The translations under genes and the position numbers were made by a program. From Crocodylus rhombifer (lineage: Eukaryota; Chordata; Crocodylia; Crocodylidae): a stretch of 64,000 bases of DNA. The notes under the pieces were generated by a model. That model was not told the DNA's origin. It made no database searches and saw only the letters and a program-made list of their open reading frames with translations. Shown here in pieces: positions 52,094 to 63,815 of this stretch (position 1 is the stretch's first letter; every line of letters begins with the position of its first letter). The DNA lies in NCBI GenBank assembly GCA_038503035.1, contig JAVSML010018985.1, positions 62,001-126,000 of the forward strand, given 5' to 3'.

Positions 52094-55000
52094 CTGTGGG
52101 AAATCTGAATTCAGCAATTTTCCTAGCCCCATGCAGGAAGCCTGTGGTAGACCTCATGGGAGAAGCCAGTTCTCCAGGGTTGCATCCAATTCCCTACCCA
52201 TGCAACTTTCTTTTCCTTGCCTCATTCACTACGCACCATCCGACTTCCGGAACAAAGGAATAGATGCCCACAAACCTGGTCCCATTGTCCAGGGCAGGTC
52301 AGTCCTGTGCATCGAATGAGAGGGTGTCCTGTGTGACAGATAGCTTGTGAACATGTAGGCAAATCTGCCTTATAATGCATACATGGAGGGGCCAAGAGAA
52401 GGCTGCACAGGCACCCTTAGCACACCAGCATTTCCTAACCTTTGAGTGCCTTACATTGCAATCTGAATGATGTATACGTAACCTCGATATTTGGTGCAAT
52501 TTTTATTAAATCATGAAGCGGTCATCCAAGTTAAATTGTATGAATTCAGTTTTTAAACTGTTCTGCATTCTGTTGTACAGAAGCCTTTGGTTTACGGCCA
52601 GAACTGATTAGTGAAGGTAGATTGGAGCCGCAACCTTATGCAAGCAGTGATTTTTCGCAATGGGGTTTGAATGGGAGGTCTCGGTCCACTCCATTGCGTT
52701 CGAAGACAAGTCTGAGCACAGTGATAGCATTTGACTAATAAAAATAACACTTGCTGACTTAACTGCTCACGCAGAGGCACTGTAGTGTGCAGTCTGGGAA
52801 AGAGTTGTCGAGTGATATGATATATAGAGGCATGTGCAAAGAATTTGCCAAAAAATTTAATTTAAAAAAATAAGCCAGGAAACTAGTTTGAATAGTTGCA
52901 ATAGCATAAGCAAGCAATGGATAAATAGGCTGTTGAATGTATTTTGGGCTTATATCCTTTAATTAAAATGAGGGATATTCTTTACGTTTTTTTGTGTTCA
53001 GTAGCTAGATGTTTTGTGATACCGAATAGTTTTCTTATGTTTTCTTAAAATGTTGTTTTATAGCACAGATGTGGGAAATGTTGGAATATTCAGAGTAATC
53101 ACAAAACTATTCTCATAAGAACTAAAACATGAAGAAACTGAGGTCTTTGTCAAAAATAAACAGAGCGCCAAAAATAACAATTTGCATCCCTCAAACTCAA
53201 ATGAAACCTGATCCAGACTTTGGGAAGGCCATAAAAGTGGAGGGAGACAGAGCTCAGGAACACATGCAGATTGGATTACTGGTGTTTGTTTAAATTTCTT
53301 CCCTTCAGAGTTTTAATAACGTAGAAGTGAAACAAAGCCCTCTCCTCCATTTTACTTCTGGTGGTAGAGGTATATTTGAAAGTGTGTGTGCATCTGTGTT
53401 GCTCCTTTGCCAAGAAATAGTATAAAAAGAGGTTGGAAACTTGGTCTTTCCTAACACTTGTTGCTGATTAATTTGCTCACTCTCTATCTTATTATATATA
53501 TCTTCCCTCCCCATACAAAAAGAAATTAGAAATCTCTTCTTCCTCCCATTCAGTCAGGGTAGGGACATTTGCTATTGCATATTTCTGTGTTTTTTCCAGA
53601 CTAACTTTAAACTTGTATCTCATTTTCTTGAAAGATTATTCATCATTTTAATATCTCTCAGGACACAGTAAGCTTTTCCTGACAATTGTCTTGAATTTTC
53701 TTGGTCTCAGTTTCTGCTTGTTGCTCTTAATTTGAATTCCGCCTCCTCTTTCAACTCCTTTATTTAGTGTTCCTGCACTTCACATCGCCATAAACCACAA
53801 TCTTATCTCCTCGAAGCAATTGTTTACCAGCTATTTGTTGTTTGTTGCTTTCATATTTGACTATGTCAAGGCTCCTAATAGCTCAGCGCCTCCAGCCCTC
53901 TAATAGTTTGTGTTGCTTCTCCTTCATCTCACTCTATTTTTAAATTCTGATATTTTTGGAATTTTTACACAGGACAGTTTCCTAACTCAAAAAATGTAGC
54001 ATCTAACATGGAGAATTCATGCATGTCCCCTGGACAGACAAAGAGAAATCTCTCATAGACGTGTTCAGTTTGGTGATTGCTTAGGAGCAAGTGTTTATGA
54101 AGTCATATTATTGGGTACCCGATGCCTTCGTTTGCACATAGCAGATGTAAAGTCCCAAACAGCCATACTGTTCTACTTGGTGCTTTAAAGTGGGAAGTTT
54201 CCCAAAGCTGAAAACAACTATAAGTCAGATCAAACTTGAAAAGAAAAATGAGTATTTGTTGGGGACTGTAAGCACATTTTATTAGAAGCCCCAGAGAGCT
54301 TCAGTCCGACAATCAAGAAAGAAATCTACATTAGATAATACACAGAGTCTAGCTTGGAGGGTAAGTGAAAGCAGACATTTGGTAATATATCGTTATGGAT
54401 AAACATAGGGAAAAGGTAGTTGAGAGCAATTCATATAATTAATTCTCTTTCAGTGTTCATGTAATTAGAATTAGTTTGCAAGCTTCATTTTGCCCATTGG
54501 CTTTAAAAAACTCATTTTTTGAGGAAATAGAAACAAACCACTTGTGATGGCAGAACCCAAGTCAAGGACTATCTCTGTTCAGACTACCGACAATGGGCGT
54601 GCCTGTCATCTGTCCGGGAGACGACCACTGCGGTTGTGGCTACTCAGATTTATGGAAAGGTATCTTAAAAATGGAGAGACAAAACTCAAGCCTCACCCTG
54701 TGTCCGTTTGTGATCTCACCACGCACCCCTGTTCTCTGCTACCTCCCATTTCCTAGGGGGGAGAATGGTGCCTCGCTCTAGGGGATTCTGGAATCCCGGT
54801 ACAGAGCAGAATAAAGGTCTGAAAGGTCTTGGCTCCAGGGAATCAGTACCAAAGAGTAAACGGGCACCAACAGCTTCTTTAGGCTGCAAGGACCAGATTT
54901 CCTCTGGTGCTGTATTGGCACAATTCTCCCGGGACTGAGTTTCATGTGGAAACCTGCAGCACTGACCTCCTCATTGCCAGTACTGATCACAACCTTTGGA

Positions 55001-56725
55001 TGCTGTCATTAGGTATCTTGGCACTGGATATTATGGCTCGAAAGCCTGTCCCAGTACTATCGTGTTTACACAGGCTCAGTACCAGAGTCTCTTATACAGA
55101 ACTCCTTAAGAGATGTGAAGATGTCATCTCTAAACCTTCAGCTCTTCTCCCTCCCCTTGACATGGCACCCACCGGAGGACTGTTCCACCTATGGAAGAAG
55201 CCGAGTCTCTTTCCTGTTCTTCTCCATGGCTCAGCAAATGATCCTCCTTTATTTGCCGTCTTCTCCCTCCTGGGTGGCTCAGTGGACTTCCAGAGCCAGC
55301 ACCAGCAGGGGATGTAGAAAGATGACAAAGATTCTTGCAGACCCCATCACAGTGTCCTTCCATGTGCCCTCTCCCTCCTCTTTCCTCTCAGGCCTGGTCC
55401 TAGTAGTCTCCTGGGAGCATGAAACCTTATTCTCAAACCTCTCCTGTGCTGTGTCCAGGCCTGTGTCCTCTTCCCCAAGAATGCAAATCCAACCTCAGCT
55501 TCTCCTGCCTCAGCTACCAAAGAGTGAAGGAATGGACAGTAGGGAGATCAGGAGTTTTCTGTACTTTGGGTGATAGCTGCTTCATCACCCAATGAGGCAA
55601 TCAGTCTGTCTTCCTGGGACCCAAAAGATGAGTTTTATGGTCTTCTAACACAAGCTATAGAGCTACAGAAATCTTGACCAGAAATCCAGGACGAGCAGCA
55701 CAAACTGCAGAATATAATCACACAGCAAAATGAGGCAGACAAAGGATGCCAATAAATTAGGGATCTTTCCTCCACTATCTTCTAAAGGTCAGATAGAAAG
55801 TACCAGGGCTGTCCTTGGACTGCCCAGCTGTTTCCCTGCCTCTGTGTCCTGATTCTAGATCTGATCACTCATTGCTGACTCTGCTTGGACTAGGACCTCT
55901 GCTTCTGCCTCACGTCTTGGGTTGTTTGAACTCGACATTCACAAGTATTCCCTGGCCTTCCTCTGTCCAGCGCTTTGGCCTTGGCTCAAACCCTGGCTGT
56001 AGCTCAGACCTCATCCAACAGCTTGTGCGAACCACCAGCCAGCCCCTGTACATAACACAGCTCCTGACTCCAGGTTCATTAGTTCTCCAGACATCTGGAG
56101 GGAGGTTGACATGAATGAGAGCTCCCAGAACTGCTTCTCCTGGGAGTGTCCTAAGAAGTAGAGCTTTCACCCAAAGAAATCCTATTCTGCCCCAAAGCTC
56201 TAAGTGTGAGTGTTCAACTGTAAATCCTTGCTCTTAAAATAAGGCATCCTGGTCTGGAATAAATTCTTGAACCTACCTGATGAATTGCCAAGAGACCAAT
56301 GGGATGAACTAAAGAGACTGATGCTGGAAGACCAATTCCCAGTAAGAAGCTGACTGCATACTGTGTCCATGTCTCTGCTCTGCCAGTGAAGACCACGGCA
56401 TCTCAGCATGTGTGTCGTTTGGCATTGTTGTTTGTCCTTTCAGCACTTAAACCATACTGGGTTCATTATGGTACAAAAAAAAGATGCTGGCCCTGTCCCA
56501 AAGAGCACAGCCTGCCTTGAGATGTAATGGGACAAAAGAGGTAACCAACAGGAAGCTGGGAGATGAAGAGCAAAAAGCACAGCAGTAATATCACACCATC
56601 ATCTCAGCTTAGCTGTGTGTGCTGTGTTGAGTCAGGACTAGGTTTTTTTATGGCATTGCTTTTTATGTGCATCATGAAAGAGTAAATCTTAAATTGGGAT
56701 TTGAATAACAATAGTACGTTGGCTT
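52094..56725. other. Unique-looking sequence, no gene recognised
   Basis: It contains A+T-rich DNA (52.5-54.5 kb) and a stretch at 54.54-56.2 kb that is richer in pyrimidine-laden plus-strand frames (up to 152 codons at 55115-55573). These resemble no domain and are interrupted by stops; a very old repeat or chance are both possible. No splice-coherent exon series was found. Confidence 0.35.
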
Positions 56726-56734
56726 GATTTACCA

Positions 56735-56890
56735 GAGGTGTGAGCATGGCGTGTGACTTTGGGCAAGGTGTGTCATTTTTCTGTCTTAGCTTCCCTGTCT
56801 GTAAAGTGAGAGTGACAGTACTACTTCCTGGGGTCGGTCACAGAGGCTTATTAATATGAGTAAAACACTTTGGATTTGTGCAGTGAAAAA
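56735..56890 (+). mobile_element. MIR SINE
   Basis: 'atggcgtgtgactttgggcaaggtgtgtcatttttctgtcttagcttccctgtctgtaaagtgagagtgacagtactac' parallels MIR core and 3' sequence ('tgtgaccttgggcaagtcac...cctcagtttcctcatctgtaaaatgggg'), followed by 'taatatgagtaaaacactttgga'. MIR is an ancient tRNA-derived SINE found across amniotes. Confidence 0.75.
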
Positions 56891-56939
56891 TGGGCTGTGT
56901 CATGATCGTGTCACAGACAAAGGAGGTAGTCAGTCCTCA

Positions 56940-57275
56940 TCACAAAGGAGATAGTTCTGTCCAGGCCACACCTGAAGACTGTATTCTATTAACGTAATGT
57001 AGCGGAGGATGAGGTGATGAAGTGGTGAAAGGACATAATTGCTCCAAAGCTGTAAGGGCTGTGGAGGCTGGGAAAATAGTTAAGATACAGAAAGGCTTAC
57101 AAGTAGGAGTGATGAAATAAAGCTGAGAGGAGACTGTTAGGGAAAACTTTCCCAGCCATAAGAGTGATGAGTCTGTGCAGCAGCCTTCCTAGGGAAATGA
57201 TGGAAACCCATCACTTGGGACATTTAAAACTTGACAGCATCTTAATAAATGTACCTCGAGGAGCGATGCTGAATT
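56940..57275 (+). mobile_element. Old CR1 LINE 3' region (degraded)
   Basis: 'gggaaaactttcccagccataagagtgatgagtctgtgcagcagccttcctagggaaatgatggaaacccatcacttgggacatttaaaacttgacagc' follows the CR1 C-terminal order (aactttc..agc..taag..gt.a....tg...ca..ctgcctaggga..t..tggaa.ccc.tcact.gg..tttaaa). No intact frame. Confidence 0.5.
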
Positions 57276-58340
57276 AACGGGATGAACAAATAAGCAAATG
57301 AAAGTGCAACTGTCTGGCCTGTTCAGCTATGTACTCTTGAAAGATTTTGCGAACAGTATGGTTTCAGAGCGGTGAATATAAATCCACATAATGACTCTTA
57401 GCTGTGCTAGTAGGAATTTTGTACTTCATTTTGCATTGTGGGATCCTGCCAGTAGTGTAACCCTTGACCACTTTGTTATTTTCTAGTGCTGTCCTCCTTG
57501 CATTGGGCCTTTTACTAAATTAGCATGAGAACTCATCTTGATCTATGTCTCAGCTCCCCTTTCTTCCCTGCCCAAAGGAACTGTGATCTGTGGATGCTTA
57601 GGGCATGCATTTCATCATTTTCATTTAGTTTAATAAATATCTAAAACAATTTGTTTTCATCCCTCCCCATTTATGTCAAAGGAATTCAAATGCATTATGT
57701 CTGCCTTTTTTTCTTTCTCGGTTTTTGGTTCCTGGTTAAACAAGATTCCCTTACTGTGTTCTGTGTGCTACTGCCATTAAAGTGGAGGAATGGTGTAACA
57801 GGAGAAAAGAGATGGAGGAAGAAGACCATGACTCTTGAGCAATATCCAGTAGACATTTACATGTAATATATGCTGTGAACTGTTAGGTTCTTACCTATAT
57901 CTTGGAATGGGAAAGCAGAAGAAAGGAAAGGAGAAAAGTAAAGGGTGGAAACAAAAGAAAAGTTGAAGTATGGGTGTATGATACCTTGGTTTGTTGGAAA
58001 GGTTACAGCATGGTTGTAGTGACATAAAGTATTTTTAATAAATTATCCATAACATGGCATCATAGGGGTGCACAGCCAACAGTTTGAGAGTCCCTCTGGT
58101 TGGTCTCTGGTCCCTGTTTTCATTAGTAAGAGCCGGTTACCCACAGTAATGTCCAGTTACCTTGTACACAAAGGTCCTGAACATGATCAGGTAAGCTTGT
58201 TGCACATGCCTGTCTGTCTCCAGTCTCCAAGGTGCAGTTGGGCACCTTTTTATAAAATGAAGAAAGGCTGCAGGAAATAGTCCTTCATGGCAAAGATAGG
58301 CATTTAAGGCCATGGATATTTAGGCATTGAACTCCCATTG
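57276..58340. other. Unique-looking A+T-rich sequence
   Basis: No gene or confident repeat was recognised. Confidence 0.4.
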
Positions 58341-58343
58341 AAA

Positions 58344-59272
58344 TTTCATAGATTTCATAGACATTAGGGCTGGAAGGGACCTTGGAAGATCATCGAGTCC
58401 AGTCCTCCGCCCAGAGGGCAGGAAGTCAGCTGGGGTCATAGGATCCCAGCAAGATAAGCATCCAATTTACTCTTGAAGGTGTTTAATGTAGGTGCTTGAA
58501 CCACCTCCGCTGGCAGACTGTTCCAGACCTTGGGGACTCGGACAGTAAAGAAATTCTTGCTTATGTCCAGCCTGAAACGGTCTTGCAGGAGTTTGTGACC
58601 ATTCGACCTCGTCATCCCTTGGGGCGCTCTGGTGAGCAGACATTCCCCCAGATCCTGGTGGTCACCCCTGATAAACTTGTAGGTGGCCATCAGATCACCC
58701 CTGAGCCTACGCTTTTCCAGGCTAAAGAGCCCCATGGCTCTCAGCCTGTTGTCGTAAGGTCTGTTTTCCTGACCTCTGATCCTGTGTGTGGCTCTTCTCT
58801 GGACTCTCTCAAGCTTCTCAACATCCTTTTTGAATTGTGGGGCCCAAAACTGGACGCAGTACTCCAGCTGCGGCCTCACCAAGGCTGAGTACAAGGGGAG
58901 AACGACATCCCGGGATTTGCTCGAGAAGCATCTATGGATGCAAGCCAGCATTTTGGTCGCTTTACTAGCCGCAGCATCGCATTGCAGGCTCATGTTCATC
59001 TTGTGGTCAATGATGACCCCCGAGTCTCTTTTTTCTGTATTGCTAGCCAGCGTAGCACTGCCGAGCCTATAAGGATGCTGCAGGTTTTTCCTCCCAAGGT
59101 GGAGAACCTTGCATTTTTCGGTGTTAAACACCATCAGGTTCTTGTTCGCCCATTTGCTGAGTCTGTCCAGGTCAGCCTGGATCGCCCTCCTGTCTTCAAG
59201 TGTGCTTTGCCCCAAAGTTTGGTGTCATCGGCGAACTTGGTCAGTCCACTTCTGACTCCAATGTCTACATCC
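58344..59272 (-). mobile_element. CR1 LINE copy e (subfamily 1), 5'-truncated
   Basis: The 3' tail 'tttcatagatttcatagacat' (58344 on) is two tandem units. Inverse 3' untranslated sequence and ORF2 follow to just beyond the active site, ending at about 59272. Same subfamily and nearly the same extent as copies a and b. Confidence 0.88.
58436..59260 (-). pseudogene. CR1 ORF2 C-terminal remnant with native stop
   Basis: The 259-codon frame 58436-59215 runs uninterrupted from NLMVFNTEKCKVLHLGRKN through CIHRCFSSKSRDVVLPLYS, ATHRIRGQENRPYDNRLR and the native end KVWNSLPAEVVQAPTLNTF...AYLAGIL. The active site FADD is intact (59224-59235) but lies in another frame, because of a small indel near 59205 within LWGKA. 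It lacks RT fingers and endonuclease. Best preserved C-terminus of subfamily 1. Confidence 0.85.
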
Positions 59273-59313
59273 ACCATCTCTCACAGCAGTGGAGAAAGGG
59301 GAATGTTATTTTA

Positions 59314-59580
59314 CATTGATGATTCTCAACCAGAGTCCTGTGGCGCCCTTTACATGGCACCATGCAATATTAGCACTTTGCAAATGCCTACACCTGATTT
59401 ACAAGGTCAACCCAGATATTTCAAATAGGAATCCATTGTATTAAAACCATTCTCCCCTGCTGGGTCTGAGTTCTTTGCAATAGAAGAATTGCTCTGTGCT
59501 TTTTCAATAGTCAAAAAATGAGTGAAGGCTGAGAGCTGGCATTTTCCAAGGGGTGCGTCAAAGCTAGTTGAGAACCACTG
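59314..59580 (+). mobile_element. hAT-like miniature element, CAGTGGTTCTCAACC family, copy 4
   Basis: It begins near 'cattgatgattctcaacc' and ends 'agttgagaaccactg' (inverted CAGTGGTTCTCAACT). Interior blocks match the 21.6-kb copy: 'ttagcactttg', 'aacccagatatttc', 'gttctttgcaatag', 'aaaaatgagtgaagg', 'gagctggcattttcc'. The right flank ATCTAGGT has the hAT target core; the left flank is mutated. Confidence 0.7.
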
Positions 59581-60178
59581 ATCTAGGTACCAGGGTTGGG
59601 GTCTTTCCTGGATGTCAGGGCCTGCATCCATAGTGGGTCAAAGAAGGAACCATTAGGCCTCTCTTACAAGAAGGAGAGTTGCTCTGCCCTCAAGACCTGT
59701 CCAGGGCTTCCGGGCACAAACGCCTCTTTCACAGTAAAGTAATGGCTCTGCTGTTTGTATATCTCAGTTCTTTGGTTTCCAATTTTCTTTGGTCTGAGTT
59801 GATGGAGGATATTTTCTCTGAAGAATATTGCCTCCAGCCCATATTCAAGGTCCTTGAGGGTGTGACTGGTTTTCATGAAACACCTTTAAAATTTTTCATT
59901 CTCCAGCCAGCTCCGAGTCTGACCCACTAGGTGATATATGTTGTGTGACCAGAGATAGAGCCTTGGATACCTACAGTCGAAAGGCCCATCCGCTCATCAT
60001 GCATCCACGGCCATCCGTGTCTGAGAAGCAGACAGCTGTCATCATTATCACAACACTGCTTACCAATGGCAGATTACAGTCACATTCTTCAACTCACTGC
60101 TGTTATTAGAGACCTGCCTGGATACAGCAAGCTTGCCGCTTTTGTTGGTGACACCCTCCATGCGGGCTATACAGCAGT
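59581..60178. other. Unique-looking sequence
   Basis: No gene or repeat was recognised. Confidence 0.35.
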
Positions 60179-60180
60179 AT

Positions 60181-60300
60181 CTACGTGAGAGAGAGGGTGG
60201 TGATGCACTGGACCGAGCTACCCAGAGAGGTGGTGGAGTCTCCATCCTTAGAGCTTTTTAAGACCCGACAAGACAAAGCCTTGTCTGGGATGATGTAGTT
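60181..60300 (+). mobile_element. CR1 LINE 3' region, part 1 (outer element)
   Basis: 'gcactggaccgagctacccagagaggtggtggagtctccatccttagagctttttaagacccgacaagacaaagcc' is CR1 ORF2 C-terminus. It stops at GTAGTT (60295-60300) and continues at 60531. Confidence 0.75.
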
Positions 60301-60530
60301 TTGTAGTAGGTGGGGTCGGAAGGGACCTGAGCAGATCATCAAGTCTGACCCCCTGCCATGGACAGGAAAGAGTACTGGGGTCAAACGATCCTGGCTAGGT
60401 GATTATCTAGCCTCCTTTTTGAAGACCGCCAGGGTAGGACCGAGCACCACTTCCTTTGGAAGTTGGTTCCAGATCCTAGCCGCCCAGACTGTGAAGTAGT
60501 GCCTCCTGATGTCTAGCCACCTAGATATCA
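60301..60530 (-). mobile_element. CR1 LINE 3' end (subfamily 3) nested in CR1, with GTAGTT duplication
   Basis: 230 bp, inverse of CR1 3' sequence like copy f ('gggacctgagcagatcatcaagtctgaccccctgccatggacaggaaagagtactgggg'), then inverse C-terminal codons ('cacttcctttggaagttggttccagatcctagccgcc'). GTAGTT lies on both sides (60295-60300, 60531-60536). The related CR1 at 29699-29720 has the uninterrupted form 'gatgtagttggggctgg', which shows the empty site. Confidence 0.85.
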
Positions 60531-60621
60531 GTAGTTGGAGCTGGTCCTGATATGAGCAGGGGGTTGGACTTCACTAGATGATCTCCTGGGGTCCTTCCAA
60601 CCTTAATTTTCTGTGATTCTA
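60531..60621 (+). mobile_element. CR1 LINE 3' end, part 2 (outer element)
   Basis: 'gtagttggagctggtcctgatatgagcagggggttggac' and 'ttaattttctgtgattctaag' complete the CR1 terminus begun at 60181. Confidence 0.75.
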
Positions 60622-62265
60622 AGAGGAGACTCCAACCTTGAAACGAGCCTCAGGTCCAGTAGAGGCTCCATTCGTAGCTTTGTACTTGGACAGTTGCTGC
60701 TTTGTGCGCAGCTAAAGGTCTGTGAAGAGAGGTAATGGAGAGAGAATTGCTTGGAGAACTGCTTGCTTGCAGTTCCTCGTTCATCTGTTGCATGAAGGTC
60801 TTTTTCAAAAAGAGGGTTTGGCGGTTTCCAAGCTACAAGGGTAGCTAGTAAAGCAAATTGTGGGTTTGAAGCTGTCTAGTTATTAATTTAATTGGGATAC
60901 AATAGAAAAGGAATGACTGCCCCACCCTTGGTATTAATCTAAAAAATACCATTGAAAAATAAATGCAAAACCAAAACAGTGAGATATTCTGTCTTTGACT
61001 TCAGTGCTACTTCAGAACCTGTGTGTCAAAGCAAAGCCTTCCACTCCATGTATTCCTAAGCCAAAGCCATTTCATCAGTGCTGCATCCATCCATCAGATG
61101 AGCTTTGTACAATGTAAAGAGGGTGAAAAGACTGAGGCTGCTTTGGCCTGAAAAAGGGATAAGTCTCAAGGACAAGGGGCTCTCATGGAAGACGCCCTAT
61201 GGCTGGCTCCTTTTCTTATCAAGGGTACACAGGCTCCATGCTCCTGATGAGCCCATGTTGCAGTAATGCGGCAGGAAGAGAAGTGTTTTTTTGGGTCCAA
61301 AGCCATGTAGGACTCTGCAGGTTAAAACCAGCAACCTCATTTCCAATTGGAAGCCACAGGACGGCTGCCATAGATCTTTTTTTCCTTGGTGTCATAAACT
61401 GCTGTGATATACTTCCTTCAACAAGTGTATTGCTGAATTTTGCTCTGTTATTTCCTTCAGATTAATTTGGAGTGTGATCGCTTTACAGCACAGTTATCTA
61501 ATCTAGAGATGGCAGAGCTATGAATGACAGTAAGAAGAGTTATTTATGAGATGAAAAGTGTCAAAGTCCTGTCAGATGCAAATATAAAAAGTAGTTTTGG
61601 TCCTGCTTACTGTCTGGTCGTTTGCAAATGGCTTGGAGTCTAGCCAGACCAAGTTGTGAACTTTAATGATGGATGGTGGAATAGCCCCTCACCTGCAGAA
61701 CCAGAGATCATCTCAGCTCCGCGCCGTCCACACATTGACACGTTCCATGCCGGCTTCATGGGAGGAGAAAGTTTAGGAAAACGGGAAAGTGCATTTTTCT
61801 TGTTGAAATAAACAAGCCATGTTCTTTCATTTCCTTGTCCTTTTGCAGACAACTGTCTATAAACTGCAGAGGTTTGCTGTTATTAGCAGCAGAGAATTTC
61901 CCCAATTCAGCTTTGGGAAAGTCAGAGTCAAGAACCCGTCCAGTCCAGAACCTGGCACACACCTGTCTATTTGCTTCTTCAGCTAATTGACTATACCTGA
62001 CCCATCAGATACTTGTAGTCTTTGGTGTCAGGTGACAGTCCCGTTCTCATAGACTGTTTCATAGGCCAGTGCAGGAGCTGGTGTGGGTGTGCTAAAACTC
62101 AGAGGCAGATTCAGAGCAGATTTTCTAGCTTTCCATTGCTGCCGCTTTGATAATGGTTCCTGACTGATTTTCTGTACCAGCTTCTCATGAAGAGAAAAGT
62201 ATCATCAGTTCTGGGTAATTTCAACCCAGCATTTTAAAAGCACTGTGTGAGTAGCACTTGAGCCC
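60622..62265. other. Unique-looking sequence
   Basis: A weak old CR1-like phrase ('gaaaagactgaggctgctttggcctgaaaaagggataag', 61127 on) is the only repeat suspected. An exon-like stretch at 61461-61508 was rejected. No gene was recognised. Confidence 0.35.
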
Positions 62266-62269
62266 ACTG

Positions 62270-62902
62270 TTAATGATTTCTTCTAACAAAGAAGCGAGAA
62301 GCGGGGAAGTCCCTGCGATTCTGGAAGGTAGCATGTCAGTATTTTAAAAAGATAACAGAGTAAGGTGTAATTTATATGCCTGCCATCCTGACTTCAACCC
62401 TGGGCATGAGGTAATGAAATGGCTGACCTGACTCAACTCAATTAATAAAGAATTAAGGGTAATGTAATTCATGCCAATTAATTTAGGCATATGGGAAAAT
62501 AGTTTTTGTCAGGATAATCTGGTATCTTTTATGAGATTAAAAGTTGGGTCAATAAAGGTGGCAGTATCACTGTAATAGACTTCTGTGCAGCATTTGACTT
62601 TGCATCACCTGATATTTTGATAAAGAAACTAGAATGATGCAAAATCAATAGGGCACACATCAAAGAGCTTAACGCCTGGCTAGCTAACAGGTCTTAAGAT
62701 GTATTTGCAAGTCAGGGATCATTAAACACTGTGTCTCTTGAGTACTCCTTTAAGATTTGATCTATGGCCCCATGCTACTTAACTATATATGATTTTAATG
62801 ACTTAGAAGATGAAGATGACAAACATCAGGAACGTGGCAGGCTAGAGCAGTTGGACCACATACATTTTGATGTGGACAAATATAAGGACTAAGAATCTAG
62901 AC
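62270..62902 (+). mobile_element. Old CR1 LINE ORF2, part 1
   Basis: Ordered CR1 RT pieces: 'gggaagtccctgcgattctggaagg' (62308 on), 'ctgccatcctgacttcaaccctgggcatgaggtaatgaaatgg', 'gactatctgtaatagacttctgtgcagcatttgactttgc' (the F-AFD palm area, 62560-62605), 'gataaagaaactagaatgatgc', 'tggccccatgctacttaac', 'gatgacaaacatcagg'. Frames are destroyed. Split by a hAT-like element at 62903. Confidence 0.6.
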
Positions 62903-63161
62903 TGTGGTGCCCAACTTCCCAATCCCATGAGCTGGATGCGTGGTTTGGGGTCAGTGTGCAGGTCCGAGCCTATGCTGACCTGATTTAACTGCACACCAGC
63001 CACCTTCCCAATCTGTCCACAAGATCCAGTGGCAGCAGGGGAGAGTCAATTAACACTGCCACTGCTCCCCCTCCACCAAATTTCTGGACCCTTGGGGAGC
63101 CCTGGAGGTTTCATAATACTGTTCCACAGGCTGGACATGGGCTGGGGTTTGAGTATCCCTG
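62903..63161. mobile_element. hAT-like miniature element nested in CR1
   Basis: Left end TGTGGTGCCCAACTTCCC; inverted right end CAGGGATACTCAAACCCC. The flanks ATCTAGAC (62895-62902) and CTCTAGGC (63162-63169) match at 6 of 8, with the TCTAG core. No transposase. CR1 sequence is found on both sides. Confidence 0.6.
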
Positions 63162-63815
63162 CTCTAGGCCATATTTACAGGCTAGAGCAGCCGAGGGCCT
63201 GAAAGGGATTTGTGGGTCACAGTAGAGAATTGGCTGGACTCATGTTGTCCGAAGGGCAGGGCAGTGGCCAAAGGGGTTAAGGCAATTTTTGGAGACACAA
63301 TCTCAAGCAGGAGTGGGGAGCTTATATTTCCTACACATTGATGCAATTGTGATGGGAACACTGTATCCAGGGCTGATGCCCGCCTTTCGAAGAGAAATGC
63401 TTTGAGATTGGAAAGGGTTCAGAAAAGGGCCTTACAAATTACTAAAGGATTAGGAAATGTCTTACAGCAGAGACGTTAGGACCTTGATGTATTTAACCTA
63501 CATGAAGAACAGAACGTTGGGAACAGTTGCTCCAGAAATCCAACAGCCTGATTCAAAATCAGGTGCAGTGTTGAAGCTGTGAGGTTTATTAACCCTTTGA
63601 AAAATTTCCCAAGGGTTATAGTAGGTTCTCCATCACTGGCATTTTTAAATCAAGATTGGATGTTTCTTTTCAAAGACAGGCTTTAGTTCAGCCACATCTG
63701 TTAGACTTTAAGCAGAACATAATTCAAGTCTAATGTTCAGTATGACATAGGAAGTCAGATTAGATAATCACAGCGGTCCTTTGTGACCCTAAAAGCTATC
63801 AATCTGTAAGTGGGC
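63162..63815 (+). mobile_element. Old CR1 LINE ORF2 C-terminus and 3' end, part 2
   Basis: 'aaagggatttgtgggtcacagtagagaattggctggactcatgttgtcc' (DLGV area), 'tgagattggaaagggttcagaaaagggcc' (LERVQ area, 63404 on), 'catcactggcatttttaaatcaagattggatgtttctttt' (63631 on), and 'ggaagtcagattagataatcacagcggtcctttgtgaccctaaaagctatcaatctg' (3' terminus) run in CR1 order. Confidence 0.7.

Noticed and set aside
55115..55573. 152-codon plus frame in 54.5-56.2 kb as a gene or retroelement gag
   Set aside because: No domain, no codon-periodic conservation visible and no neighbouring pol-like sequence; pyrimidine-rich composition alone can keep it open.
61461..61508. Exon-like stretch after 'tatttccttcag' reading INLECDRFTAQLSNLEMAEL
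   Set aside because: It ends in a stop soon after, has no good donor, and has no partner exon. Too short to separate from chance.
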